From: Bradyrhizobium sp. AZCC 2176
Lineage (GTDB): Bacteria; Pseudomonadota; Alphaproteobacteria; Rhizobiales; Xanthobacteraceae
Direction of reading: 5' to 3'
Length of the DNA: 64,000 bases
Assembly (NCBI RefSeq): GCF_036924645.1
Contig: NZ_JAZHRX010000001.1
Span: 5,421,501 to 5,485,500, forward strand
Made by a program: the position numbers and the translations under genes. Position 1 is the first letter of the stretch, and each line of letters begins with the position of its first letter. This document shows positions 43,973 through 53,961 of the stretch, in pieces. The notes beneath the pieces were generated by a model. That model did no database searches, was not told the origin of the DNA, and saw only the letters and a list, made by a program, of their open reading frames with translations.

Positions 43973-44194
43973 CTACGCTGATTGCAGGCTGAGTGTGGCC
44001 TTTTGCTTTAGCCGCTTCTCGTCTGGCTCGTGAACCCAGGCCTCCCTGGCAAACCATTCGTGGCTGGCTTTGCAGATCAAACAGAAGGTGCGCGCGAAAA
44101 ACACCGGACTGCAGCGAAACCGTTCGCGATCCGCTTCCATGCCCGTCGGAATGGCGCGCCCCGTCTCGGGGCATTTGATCATGACGACGCCCAT
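43973..44194 (-). CDS. Small Cys-rich (zinc-ribbon-like) protein
   Basis: A 73-residue protein. MIKCPETGRAIPTGME near the start and FCLICKASHEWF in the middle give a CPxTG plus C-x2-C arrangement that could bind one zinc, and WVHEPDEKR follows. I recognise it as a conserved hypothetical of Bradyrhizobium-type genomes but know no function. The exact start is uncertain: ATGs at 44230, 44194 and 44182 are all in frame, and the conserved part begins at the last. It follows the second phasin gene on the same strand at 115 bases. Confidence 0.65.
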   Translation of the reverse strand: MGVVMIKCPETGRAIPTGMEADRERFRCSPVFFARTFCLICKASHEWFAREAWVHEPDEKRLKQKATLSLQSA

Positions 44195-44309
44195 CTGCTG
44201 TTCCGTCCCTGGATTTTTGTATTGCGGCATGTCAGGTCGACATCGGCTGGAATGCGCCCTTCTCGTGGAGCGCTCGTTCCAGCCGATCCTGTCGGGCTGC
44301 GAAAGTGAC

Positions 44310-44804
44310 TTAGAACCAGGACGCTTTCTGCAGCATGCCGGCAAAGCTCTTCTTGATTGGATCGGCACTCTCGGTCGCGATCTTGCGGGTGAGCTCCCAG
44401 ATCTCCCGGTTTTGTGCGGCCGTGGCTCCGAAGTTCTTGCAGCCCTGGGCGGCGGAGAGCTGCAAGATTTCCGAGGGCGACTTCGTGCCCATGAGATGGG
44501 TGAGAAAATCGAAGGTGGAGCTGGTGTTGGCGGCCGAGAACTCGATCAATTTGGCGGCGTAGTCCGCGGCGCCTCTTGCGTTGGTTGAACAGGATTCCAG
44601 GAGAACGTCGGTGACTGCTCCGGAGGCCATCTTCATGTTTTCGATGCCTTCCTTCGCCCGCGTCATGTTCTGTTCGGCGATCCCATTAAAGATCCCCGGC
44701 ACCGCGAAGAACGGCACGTCAAGTCCGCGCTTTTCATGTGGTCCGGCCGCTTTCGGGTTCGGCGGATTGTTATTCACGTCAACGTTCATATTGGCATCAC
44801 TCAC
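44310..44804 (-). CDS. Phasin family protein
   Basis: A 164-residue protein with an Asn/Pro-rich head of about 30 residues and then amphipathic helices (FNGIAEQNMTRAKEGIENMK, YAAKLIEFSAANTSSTFDFL, TRKIATESADPIKKSFAGML) typical of the phasin family. Such proteins coat polyhydroxyalkanoate granules. The first Met of the acidic MSDANMN start is used. A near-perfect palindrome lies about 160 bases upstream. Confidence 0.78.
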   Translation of the reverse strand: MSDANMNVDVNNNPPNPKAAGPHEKRGLDVPFFAVPGIFNGIAEQNMTRAKEGIENMKMASGAVTDVLLESCSTNARGAADYAAKLIEFSAANTSSTFDFLTHLMGTKSPSEILQLSAAQGCKNFGATAAQNREIWELTRKIATESADPIKKSFAGMLQKASWF

Positions 44805-45121
44805 GGGTTTTCATCCTTTCAAGCGAACTGAAATCAACAACGATCGGATTTTTGTTCCCGGATCCTTCCGAGGCGCGTGCAGTGCCGCAGAGACGGAACC
44901 GAGAACCATTCCCCCAACTTCCACAAAGGCTAGGTGCTGCCGCGGATGACCGCCTCGCGCCCGCCTATACCAAAGTATATGGCGGACTGGCGCCGGGGCT
45001 TCCGTTCGCTTTCTGACTCTCACGGCGAAATTTTTTGAATGTCGGGTGTCCGACATGCCTCGGGAAGGCTCAGGCCCTGGCCTGCCGGTACTGCCATCAA
45101 GCGGGGCGATGCTGCGCCCGG
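44805..45121. other. Intergenic gap with a bulged palindrome
   Basis: No gene in these 317 bases. At 44961-44985, CCGCCTATAC-CAAA-GTATATGGCGG forms ten-base arms with a single extra T. It lies upstream of the phasin gene and downstream of the MFS stop; no T-run follows, so it looks more like an operator than a terminator. Nothing else was seen. Confidence 0.35.
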
Positions 45122-46597
45122 TCAGCCCAGCCGCTGATCCCGCGCGTCTTCGGTGCCTTCGCCGACGGCCTTGGTCGCCGCTTTCTCCGCGCCCTTGCGG
45201 CTGGAAATCTCCACCGCCTTGCGCCCAGAAATTTCGTGGCCGGCATCGTCGGGCATCTGCCAGAAGAAATAAGCGGACGCCGCCGAGATGATCGCGACCA
45301 CGATGAATGCCGGCGGAAATACGCCGGCCGTCAGTTCGGTGACGTGTCGATAAAGCATAGTCGATTCCACCGAGAACGCCCCGACCGCGACACCGGCAGA
45401 AATCGCCAGTTGCTGATTGACGCTGACCAGCGTGGTGGCGCGGCTCATCTGCGCCGGTTCGACTTCGGCATAGGCGACCGTATTGATCGCGGTGAATTGC
45501 AGCGAGCGGAAGAAGCCGCCGACGACCAGGATGATGAAGATCAGGAGCAGCGGCGTCGTCACCGTGAACAGCGCGCAGACGGCGAGGAAGACCGCGCTGA
45601 TAATGGCGTTGACCGTCATCATGTAGCGGAAGCCGAACGCGCGGATGATGCGTGCGGCCAGCGTCTTCATGCCCATCGCGCCAACCGCAGAGGCAAACGT
45701 GACGAGGCCGGACTGGAACGGCGTCAGACCAAAACCTTCCTGCATCAACAGCGGCAGCAGGAACGGCAGCGCACCGATGCCGAGCCGGAACAGGAAGCCG
45801 CCGATAACGGCGGCACGCATGGTCGACAACCGCAGCAGCGAGAAATCCAGCACCGGCGAGCCGGTCCGCTTCGCGTGCATGACGTAGAGCGTCATCGAGA
45901 TCGTGCCGACCGCGACGAGGCCGGCAACAACAGGCCAGGGCAGGAGGTTGAGTCCGGCGACCGAGAGGCCGAAAGCGATGCCGGCCAGTCCGATGCCGGC
46001 CAGCACCAGTCCGTAGAGATCGAAGCGCTCTGGATCCTCGCTCTTGATCGGGTCGATGTACTTCATCGCCATGAAGATGCCGAGCAGCCCGATCGGGAGG
46101 TTGATCAGGAAGATCCAGTGCCAGGAGAAATAGGTGGTGATGAAGCCGCCGAGCGGCGGCCCGATCACCGGCCCGATCAGCGCCGGCACCGTCACCCATG
46201 TCATCGCGTTGACCAGCGCGCTCTTGTTGATCGAGCGCAACAGCACCAGCCGCCCGACCGGCGTCATCATCGCCCCGCCCATGCCCTGCAGGATACGGGC
46301 GATGACAAAATGCGTCACGTTCTGCGACAGCGCACACCCGATCGACCCGATCATGAACACGCCGATGGCGATCGAGAACACCATGCGCGCGCCGAAGCGA
46401 TCCGCGGTCCAGCCGCTGGCCGGAATGAACACCGCGAGCGACAGCAGATAGGACGTGATCGCAAGCTTCAGCGTCAGCGGGCTGGTGCCGATGTCGGCCG
46501 CGATCGCCGGCAGCGAGGTCGCAATCACCGTCGAGTCCATGTTCTCCATGAACAGCGCGGTGGCCACGATGAGCGGGATCAGGCGTTCTTTGGTCAT
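45122..46597 (-). CDS. MFS multidrug efflux transporter (DHA2/EmrB-like)
   Basis: A 491-residue carrier with about 14 hydrophobic helices. MENMDSTVIATSLPAIAADIG near the N-terminus is the DHA2 motif D1; GWTADRFGARMVF is the MFS loop; PVIGPPLGGFITTYFSWHW is the antiporter motif C of drug exporters. The cytoplasmic tail after residue 450 is charged (SGRKAVEISSRKGAEKAATK). It probably exports a toxic compound in exchange for protons. The ATG at 46595-46597 gives the usual start MTKERLIPLIVA; a start 16 codons upstream is possible. Confidence 0.88.
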   Translation of the reverse strand: MTKERLIPLIVATALFMENMDSTVIATSLPAIAADIGTSPLTLKLAITSYLLSLAVFIPASGWTADRFGARMVFSIAIGVFMIGSIGCALSQNVTHFVIARILQGMGGAMMTPVGRLVLLRSINKSALVNAMTWVTVPALIGPVIGPPLGGFITTYFSWHWIFLINLPIGLLGIFMAMKYIDPIKSEDPERFDLYGLVLAGIGLAGIAFGLSVAGLNLLPWPVVAGLVAVGTISMTLYVMHAKRTGSPVLDFSLLRLSTMRAAVIGGFLFRLGIGALPFLLPLLMQEGFGLTPFQSGLVTFASAVGAMGMKTLAARIIRAFGFRYMMTVNAIISAVFLAVCALFTVTTPLLLIFIILVVGGFFRSLQFTAINTVAYAEVEPAQMSRATTLVSVNQQLAISAGVAVGAFSVESTMLYRHVTELTAGVFPPAFIVVAIISAASAYFFWQMPDDAGHEISGRKAVEISSRKGAEKAATKAVGEGTEDARDQRLG

Positions 46598-46734
46598 CGG
46601 GATGCGGGGGACCGGAAAGAGAGGCAGGCAAGGGGCCTGTATCATCCCGCCGTCACGCAGGCCATTGCGGAAGGGGGCAAACCACCTAAATCCTCGGTGA
46701 CGCTGGTATGCACCGCCAGCCGCTGGAGGTCCGC

Positions 46735-46983
46735 ATGATCTACGTGCTCGCTGCCTTGTTGCCGCCGCTTGGGCTGCTGCTGAACGGGCAGCCGTTTTCG
46801 GCGATTTTCAACCTGGTCCTGATCGTGTTTTGCCTGGTTTTCGGGCTGGTTTTCCACGTCCTGCTGCTGGTGCCCTCGGCGCATGCGCTGATCGCGGTTT
46901 ACATGAAGCGGGAAGACCGGCGGCACCGCGAGGTGGTGGAGGCGATCCGCCAGCATGGCCCGCCGCCGGGATACCGGTCCTGA
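46735..46983 (+). CDS. Small two-span membrane protein (Pmp3/YqaE-like)
   Basis: An 82-residue protein with two hydrophobic helices (YVLAALLPPLGLLLNG and NLVLIVFCLVFGLVFHVLLLVPSAHALI) and a charged C-terminal tail (KREDRRHREVVEAIRQHG). The L-P-P-L-G turn in helix 1 recalls the YqaE/Pmp3 family. GGAGG lies five bases before the ATG. It may be a stress-related membrane peptide; no partner gene is apparent. Confidence 0.65.
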   Translation: MIYVLAALLPPLGLLLNGQPFSAIFNLVLIVFCLVFGLVFHVLLLVPSAHALIAVYMKREDRRHREVVEAIRQHGPPPGYRS

Positions 46984-47009
46984 GGCCCCACTAACCCCTT
47001 GGGATTGCG

Positions 47010-47025
47010 GCTTTTCCCGAAAAGC
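47010..47025. promoter_or_regulatory. Palindrome upstream of guaB
   Basis: GCTTTTC-CC-GAAAAGC is a perfect inverted repeat 27 bases past the small membrane protein gene and about 165 bases before guaB. No T-run follows. It could be the end of the preceding transcript or a binding site for guaB control. Confidence 0.3.
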
Positions 47026-47152
47026 CTGTGCATAGCTGGCAAACGCTTTGATTCGGCGTCCCGCCATGCTATCGACCACCGTCAACCCCACCGATGGGCT
47101 TCGATTCGACGGCGATGCCGACAGCATCGCCGGAGGCGGCGTTCATCCATAA

Positions 47153-48682
<1,530 letters not shown>

Positions 48683-48695
48683 TTCCCTCGCATGC

Positions 48696-48771
48696 CGTCA
48701 TTCCGGGGCGCGAAGCGAACCCGGAATCTCGAGATTCCGGGTTCGATGCTTCGCATCGCCCCGGAATGACG
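48696..48771. repeat. Inverted repeat, CGTCATTCCGGGGCG family
   Basis: CGTCATTCCGGGGCGCGAAG pairs with the end CTTCGCATCGCCCCGGAATGACG, and the centre (48720-48741) is a perfect 22-base palindrome around CTCGAG. The same family returns at 56891-56994. It lies behind guaB and could also stop its transcription. Confidence 0.75.
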
Positions 48772-48790
48772 GAGGAGCGCAAGCGACGAT

Positions 48791-48844
48791 CAATCCATTC
48801 TATTGTTGACGAGAATGGATTGCTTCGCTTCGCTCGCAATGACG
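48791..48844. repeat. Partial copy of the CGTCATTGCGAGCGAAGC repeat
   Basis: CAATCCATTC and GAATGGATTG pair, followed by CTTCGCTTCGCTCGCAATGACG, the outer arm of the repeat at 32991-33073. The left outer arm is shortened or lost. It sits directly after another repeat and 26 bases before the oxidoreductase gene. Confidence 0.65.
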
Positions 48845-48869
48845 AAAAACAAAAACGGAGGAAGCCACC

Positions 48870-49895
48870 ATGTCCGCATCAGCGAAGCGCATCGTTCTCG
48901 CCGCTCGTCCCGTCGGCGAACCGAAACCCACCGATTTCCGTATCGAGGATTGCCCGGTGCCGACACCAGGCGCCGGCGAAGTGCTCCTGCGCACCATCTG
49001 GCTATCGCTCGATCCCTATATGCGCGGGCGCATGAGCGACGGACCGTCCTATGCGCAGCCGGTGCCGATCGATGGCGTGATGGAAGGCGGCACGGTGAGC
49101 GAGGTGATCGCCTCGAACAATCCAGCCTTCGCCAACGGCGACATCGTGCTGTCCCGCGCCGGCTGGCAGACGCACGCGATCTCAGACGGCAAGGGTTTGG
49201 CAAAAATCGATCCGAAGATCGCGCCGATCTCGACCGCAGTCGGCGTGCTCGGCATGCCCGGCATGACCGCCTATACGGGCCTGCTCGATATCGGCAAGCC
49301 GCAGGCGGGCGAGACCGTGGTCGTTGCCGCCGCCTCCGGCGCGGTCGGCTCGGCCGTCGGCCAGATCGCGAAGATCAAGGGCGCACGCGCGGTCGGTATC
49401 GCCGGCGGCAAGGACAAGTGCGCCTATGTCAAGAATGAGCTCGGCTTTGACGACTGCCTCGATCACCGCGATCCCGATCTGGCGGCGAAGCTGAAGGACG
49501 CCTGCCCGAAGGGCATCGACGTCTACTTCGAAAATGTCGGCGGTGCCGTGTTCGAAGCGGTGTTCCCACTGCTCAACGCGTTCGCGCGGATTCCCGTGTG
49601 CGGCCTGATCGCGCATTACAACGATACACAGGCGGTGGCGCCGAAATGGGCGCCGTCTTTGATGCGCGCCGTGCTGACCAAGCGGCTGACGATCCGCGGT
49701 TTCATCGTCAGCGATTTCGCCGCGCGGCACGGCGACTTCTTGCGCGACATGTCGGGCTGGGTGCGCGAAGGCAAGGTCAAGCATAAGGAGTTCGTCACCG
49801 AAGGCCTGGAGAGCGCGCCGGCCGCATTCATGGGTCTTCTCAAAGGTGCCAATTTCGGCAAGCAACTCGTGCGCGTCGGACCCGACAAGGTTTGA
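48870..49895 (+). CDS. NADP-dependent oxidoreductase (MDR family, CurA-like)
   Basis: A 341-residue zinc-independent medium-chain reductase. WLSLDPYMRGRMSD (about 50-63) is the marker of the CurA/leukotriene B4 reductase branch. AGETVVVAAASGAVGSAVGQIAKIKGARAVGIAGG binds NADP, and VDVYFENVGG-like GIDVYFENVGG follows. It would reduce enones or enals using NADPH. GGAGG precedes the ATG. It is monocistronic with repeats on both sides. Confidence 0.92.
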   Translation: MSASAKRIVLAARPVGEPKPTDFRIEDCPVPTPGAGEVLLRTIWLSLDPYMRGRMSDGPSYAQPVPIDGVMEGGTVSEVIASNNPAFANGDIVLSRAGWQTHAISDGKGLAKIDPKIAPISTAVGVLGMPGMTAYTGLLDIGKPQAGETVVVAAASGAVGSAVGQIAKIKGARAVGIAGGKDKCAYVKNELGFDDCLDHRDPDLAAKLKDACPKGIDVYFENVGGAVFEAVFPLLNAFARIPVCGLIAHYNDTQAVAPKWAPSLMRAVLTKRLTIRGFIVSDFAARHGDFLRDMSGWVREGKVKHKEFVTEGLESAPAAFMGLLKGANFGKQLVRVGPDKV

Positions 49896-49902
49896 GACCG
49901 TA

Positions 49903-49992
49903 GCGTTTTCGAGCGAAGTGGGCACCGGTTCGCGTCAAGAAAACGTGTCTAAAAAAGAATCTAAAGCCCGGTTCTGATTCAATCAGAACCGG
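49903..49992. repeat. Composite repeat with a perfect hairpin
   Basis: 49903-49945 holds the element GCGTTTTCGAGCGAAGTGGG ... CAAGAAAACG, whose ends pair. Then CCGGTTCTGATT-C-AATCAGAACCGG (49968-49992) forms a perfect 12-base hairpin. Both parts are dispersed intergenic elements of Bradyrhizobium-type genomes as I remember them. The hairpin may end the transcript of the preceding reductase gene. Confidence 0.65.
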
Positions 49993-50099
49993 CTCTAGCC
50001 GCCGGGTTGCGGGGAACACACCTCACGCTCACTTGAGGCTGATGGGGGAACGTCCGTTCGTAACTGTCGTTTGGCTTTGACATCCAATGGAGAAGCCAA

Positions 50100-50369
50100 A
50101 TGACGAACCTCAAGAAACTATCGCTCGGCCTGGTTGCCGCCACGATGCTGGCCACTCCGGTGATGGCTCAAACGGTCTATCAGGAACCCGGCGTGATGGG
50201 CTACTATCCGAACTCCGGTTACATCACCGGAGGCTACGGTGTCAGGACCACGCCCGGACCGGGCTATTACTACGGTAACCGGTTTCATCCGGTCCCCCGG
50301 GTGGGCGCATTTGCCAGCCAGCCTTGGACCGACGGTTCCTACTATGGCTATGTTGAGCGGGAATACTGA
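50100..50369 (+). CDS. Small secreted Gly/Tyr-rich hypothetical protein
   Basis: An 89-residue protein. Residues 1-23 are a signal peptide (MTNLKKLSLGLVAATMLATP, with cleavage after VMA before QTVYQEP). The mature part is rich in Gly, Tyr and Pro (GYYPNSGYITGGYGVR, GPGYYYGNRFHPVPRVG), so it is likely unordered and periplasmic or extracellular. No domain is recognised. Related short Tyr/Gly-rich exported proteins are common in this group of bacteria. Confidence 0.75.
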   Translation: MTNLKKLSLGLVAATMLATPVMAQTVYQEPGVMGYYPNSGYITGGYGVRTTPGPGYYYGNRFHPVPRVGAFASQPWTDGSYYGYVEREY

Positions 50370-50400
50370 TGTGAGCGGGAATTCCTGGACGTTCTGAAGT

Positions 50401-51234
50401 CTAGGATTTCTTGTCAATCAGCGAATCCAGGCCAACATCGGTCTGTCCCGGCGCTTTGACGTAGCGGACTTCAAAACTGTCGGGCTGGAAGCGATACTCC
50501 ACCAGCCCGACTTCCTTGACGCCGATCACTTCCTGCATCCGGTCCGGAATGATGAAGCCGGCAGATGGCGCCCAGACGTGGCGGGTGTGGTGATAGGTGA
50601 AGTCGCGGCGCTGGTGAACGTGACCGCTTGCCACCAGCCGCAGATCGACGTTGTCGAACATCTCGATCAAGCCTCTGCGCCGCGGCTGCGGCACGTAGCG
50701 GATCGCCGTTCCCTCCGTCTCGGGATCATCAGGCGTGTTCAGATAAAACGGCTTGTGCAGGAACAGCGCGACCGGCCTGCCGTTGGTGCGTCCGAGTTCT
50801 GACGCCAGCCAGCCGAACTGCTCGGCCTCGCTCTCGATCCCGGTGTTCATGATAAGCGAGTTCAGCCCGACAAAGCTCCAGCCCGCCGCATCGAAGCGCC
50901 AGCGGTCTTCGCCGATCACGGACAGATAATTCTGCCGCTCTTGCTCGGTCGCCGGCTGCTTCGGCACGGGACCGACCGCGGTCGGGTTGTCGCCGATGTC
51001 GTGATTGCCGGGCAGATGACGGCACGGCACCGGCAGCGCGTCATGCAGCTCCTTGGCGAATACGAGATCGCTGCGGCTGGTGGGCGCATCGAAGGCGAGA
51101 TCGCCGCTGTTGATCACAATATCCGGGCGCGTTGCATCGATGTGCTCGCTGACGCGGTGAAAATTGTCGGTCAGTGGCTGGAGACGGCGGGCGAGGTGGG
51201 TGTCGGAAATTTGCGTCAGGCGAAATTCGTGCAT
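50401..51234 (-). CDS. Calcineurin-like metallophosphoesterase
   Basis: A 277-residue phosphoesterase with all five metal motifs: D-T-H (Asp11, His13), NSGDLAFD (Asp45), PGNHDIG (Asn77, His78), FLHKPFY, and SGHVHQR. No signal peptide, so it acts in the cytoplasm. The family includes cyclic-nucleotide phosphodiesterases such as CpdA and phospholipase-like enzymes; the substrate is not evident. It follows the alpha/beta hydrolase gene on the same strand at 69 bases. Confidence 0.9.
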   Translation of the reverse strand: MHEFRLTQISDTHLARRLQPLTDNFHRVSEHIDATRPDIVINSGDLAFDAPTSRSDLVFAKELHDALPVPCRHLPGNHDIGDNPTAVGPVPKQPATEQERQNYLSVIGEDRWRFDAAGWSFVGLNSLIMNTGIESEAEQFGWLASELGRTNGRPVALFLHKPFYLNTPDDPETEGTAIRYVPQPRRRGLIEMFDNVDLRLVASGHVHQRRDFTYHHTRHVWAPSAGFIIPDRMQEVIGVKEVGLVEYRFQPDSFEVRYVKAPGQTDVGLDSLIDKKS

Positions 51235-51303
51235 GCACTGTTCCTTTCGGTAACAGCATAGCCGCCCCCGAAGTCGGAACGATGACGGGGATGCACTGGC
51301 GTC

Positions 51304-52272
51304 TCACCCCAACGTCCTTCGCCAGAACGCCAGCATGTCCGCCTTGAACAGCTCGGCATCGCCGTCGCGGCTTCCAATTCTCGCGCCCTTGCAGCCATAG
51401 CCGGCCTTCAGCGCATAGATCATCAGGTCGCGATCAACGAGCTTGCTCTCCGCGACGCCGTGAAGCGGATGGATGAAGGCGCCGTCATTGGCGATATAGG
51501 CCGTCGGCGCGGCGGGGGAGACGGAGGCATCAGTGACGTTCTCGATGCCGGTGCCGCGGTCGAAACTGTGCTGCGCACCGCCGATCAGCCGCATCGTCGC
51601 TCTTCCGCCGGAGAGGCGGATGGCCTGGCAATGGCCCTGCACCTGCATCGGCGAGCACCATTCATCCGCATCGCCCATCAGGACGCGGATTTCGGTTTCA
51701 TCGACGGACGGATCGAGGAACTGGTGACCGCTCCAGGGATAGGCGGCGAGCACGCTGCGAAAGCCGGCGCCGGCGCCGACCACCGCATCGGCAAAGCGGC
51801 GCGTCGCCGCCGTCAGCACCGCCGAGCCGCCGCGGCTGTGGCCTTGCGCGCCGATCCGCGAAGCATCGATTTCGGGATGCGCCGCCAGCACCTGCCAGGC
51901 CGCGAGCACATCATAGGCGCTCGCGGCAAAGGAGAACTGGGTCTGGTTGGCAACGGTCGAGGTGACATCGCGCGCGCCAAAGCTGTCGAGCACAAAAGCC
52001 GCAAAGCCGTCGCTGACCACCGCTTCGGCATGTTTGAGGTGCGAGGGCGCGACGCCGAGGCTGCCCGGCACCACCATCACCAGCGGCAACTTTCCATTGC
52101 GCTTGCGATCATCCGAAGCCGGCAGGAACAGCTTGCCGTCGATCACAAGCCTGGGCAGCTCGACGGCATTGCTGATGACGTGGAAGTAGTTGACCGGATT
52201 GGCGGTGAGAACATCGAAATTCTGCCCTTTGGCGCCGTCGGCGAAAACAATGTCCTGGTCGCGAAATCGCAA
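51304..52272 (-). CDS. Alpha/beta hydrolase (dienelactone hydrolase-like)
   Basis: A 322-residue hydrolase. PLVMVVPGSLGV holds the oxyanion region, RIGAQGHSRGGSAVLTAA the nucleophile elbow with the active Ser, VLMGDADEWCSP the acid, and GGAQHSFDRG the His. I propose the TTG at 52270-52272 as start: GGGAGGAG lies about seven bases upstream and the domain begins at once (RFRDQDIVFADGAKG). The nearest in-frame ATG is 38 codons upstream and gives an unusual basic extension. It would hydrolyse an ester or lactone; no aromatic pathway genes are adjacent. Confidence 0.78.
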   Translation of the reverse strand: MRFRDQDIVFADGAKGQNFDVLTANPVNYFHVISNAVELPRLVIDGKLFLPASDDRKRNGKLPLVMVVPGSLGVAPSHLKHAEAVVSDGFAAFVLDSFGARDVTSTVANQTQFSFAASAYDVLAAWQVLAAHPEIDASRIGAQGHSRGGSAVLTAATRRFADAVVGAGAGFRSVLAAYPWSGHQFLDPSVDETEIRVLMGDADEWCSPMQVQGHCQAIRLSGGRATMRLIGGAQHSFDRGTGIENVTDASVSPAAPTAYIANDGAFIHPLHGVAESKLVDRDLMIYALKAGYGCKGARIGSRDGDAELFKADMLAFWRRTLG

Positions 52273-52640
52273 AGTTGCACTCCTCCCGCGGCCGCTCTTT
52301 TTTGGCAGCCGTCGGCGATATAGTAGACCAAGTTCCCGATATGTATCGGCTCTCGCCGGATTTATTTTCTCGTTGGGAACGAGCATCTCTGGACTAAACC
52401 GAAAAAAAATGAGGCGTCTTGAGTCACTTCTGCAATCGGTCAAAGGATGTAGGCTGCGGCTGCCCACCACCGAGAAGCTCACGGGAGAGACTCAGAGAGA
52501 TTGTCGTAAAACCTGATCAGTCGAAGAAATCTATTTACAACGTTGGGAAGTGCTAGATGCAACGGAACGTTGCTGGCGGGCTTGTCCGGGCTGGTTTTTC
52601 CGTCAAAGCAATGCGTCCGTGGTCTCACAGAGCGAAACGA
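52273..52640. other. Intergenic gap without recognised features
   Basis: These 368 bases show no convincing gene, repeat or RNA. They are less GC-rich than their surroundings, with A-rich patches near 52400. An ATG frame of about 35 codons at 52410 has no ribosome site or recognisable product. Confidence 0.4.
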
Positions 52641-53333
52641 TCAGAGCACGCGGTAGCGGATCGCGAAGGTGTCGTGGATCTCTGATGTCACCGTGCCGCC
52701 ATTGGCGGGGACGATGCCATCGGCCAGGTGCCATGGTCCGAACTGCTCCGAATGCGACGGGCTTGCCGGCAGCCGCAGCCGGAACGTGCTTTGCGCCCGG
52801 CCGGGCAGGTTCAGCACGATCGCGCGCTCGGTGGTGCGGTAATCAAGCGTCACCGTCCCCCGCAAGATGCTGCGGCCATCGTCGGTTGAGGCCAGCGCCT
52901 CCTGAACTTTGGCCAGTTTCTGGTTCCGGTCGGTCAGCAGTTCGACCTGGGTCTCGGCGGCGGTCGTCAGCGCAGCCTTCGGCAGGCGGATTTCAAATTC
53001 CACCGCGGGCTTTGCTGGATTGAGGCCGAGATAGGCCAGCGCCGCGTTCCGCATGTCCGAGACGGCGAAGGCGAGCAGAACCAGGACGGCGGAGGCGGCA
53101 AGCCCGTGCCTGAAGACGTCGCGCCGGCTGCGGTAGCCGCTGCGGAAATAGACCGACAGCACGATCGCCACCGCCAGCGCCGCAGCGATCCCGGCCAATG
53201 CCGACATGATGATGCCGAGGCCGCCATCGGGGCTGTCGCTGAATCCAAAGGTCCGGAGCAGGGAGCTCACGGAATCGCCGGGCAGTTCGGCGGCGCGGCC
53301 GGCGCCGGTCAGGATCGGGGAGGTGATGTTCAT
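52641..53333 (-). CDS. Membrane-anchored hypothetical protein
   Basis: A 230-residue protein with two hydrophobic helices in the first 95 residues (IIMSALAGIAAALAVAIVLSVYF and HGLAASAVLVLLAFAVSD) and a C-terminal domain of about 130 residues, mostly beta (VEFEIRLPKAALTTAAETQVELLTDRN, GTVTLDYRTTERAIVLNLPG, STFRLRLPASPSH). No enzyme motif is seen. The domain is predicted to lie outside the membrane. The function is unknown. It is divergent from the MAPEG gene. Confidence 0.65.
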   Translation of the reverse strand: MNITSPILTGAGRAAELPGDSVSSLLRTFGFSDSPDGGLGIIMSALAGIAAALAVAIVLSVYFRSGYRSRRDVFRHGLAASAVLVLLAFAVSDMRNAALAYLGLNPAKPAVEFEIRLPKAALTTAAETQVELLTDRNQKLAKVQEALASTDDGRSILRGTVTLDYRTTERAIVLNLPGRAQSTFRLRLPASPSHSEQFGPWHLADGIVPANGGTVTSEIHDTFAIRYRVL

Positions 53334-53528
53334 CGCCTGCTCGCGGGTTGCTTGACGGCCGGTCCGGAACCAGAACCATCGGAATTCTCGATAGTTGGTC
53401 GCCAAATCCTGGTTTGTGGTTCAAGGCTCTCCCCCGTGGTTCCAGCGAGACCCGGCAAGTGGATTTGTCAGGCGAAGGGCGCCTCGTTATTGCTGTAAGG
53501 TCTGTTGGAGGCTTCGGGGGAGATTCTC

Positions 53529-53951
53529 ATGTCGGTTCAAATGGTTTTGCTGCCGGTCTTTGTTCTGGTCGGGCTCACTTTCTTTCTGATGCTGTGGATG
53601 GTGACGGCCCGCACAAAGGCGGTGAAGGCCCGGGAAACCAGCCTGAGGGACATTGCGCTGGGGCAGCCGAAATATCCGCCCCGCGTGGCCCAGATCGGCA
53701 ATTGCTTCAGCAATCAGTTCGAAGTACCCCTCCTGTTCTACTGCCTGATCGCGCTGGCGCTGCCGCTGCGCCGGGCCGATCTCTTCATCGTGCTGATGTC
53801 CTGGGTGTTCGTGGTGACGCGATTTGCCCATGCCGGCATTTTCGTCACGTCGAACAACATTCAACAGCGCAGCCTGGCCTGGTTCGCCGGCGCGCTGGTG
53901 CTGCTGGCGATGTGGATCTACTTCGCGCTGAAGCTTTTGCTTCTGATCTAG
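53529..53951 (+). CDS. MAPEG family membrane protein
   Basis: A 140-residue protein with four hydrophobic helices. It starts at once with a helix (VLLPVFVLVGLTFFLMLWM); IALGQPKYPPRVAQIGNCFSNQFEVPLLFY carries the E-x-P/N-x-F-E-V-P pattern of MAPEG proteins, the family of glutathione-dependent membrane enzymes. A membrane-bound transferase or peroxidase role is possible. GGGGGAG lies before the ATG. It precedes the RsmB-type gene by ten bases. Confidence 0.82.
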   Translation: MSVQMVLLPVFVLVGLTFFLMLWMVTARTKAVKARETSLRDIALGQPKYPPRVAQIGNCFSNQFEVPLLFYCLIALALPLRRADLFIVLMSWVFVVTRFAHAGIFVTSNNIQQRSLAWFAGALVLLAMWIYFALKLLLLI

Positions 53952-53961
53952 AAAGCTCTTG

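Noticed and set aside
45035..46738. Very long open frame opposite the MFS efflux gene
   Set aside because: Composition is that of an antisense read-through (Arg, Asp, Gln, His), and no motif is visible.
49903..49992. Hairpin behind the reductase as a Rho-independent terminator
   Set aside because: The 12-base stem is perfect but no run of T follows, and the element resembles a dispersed repeat, so it is listed as a repeat only.
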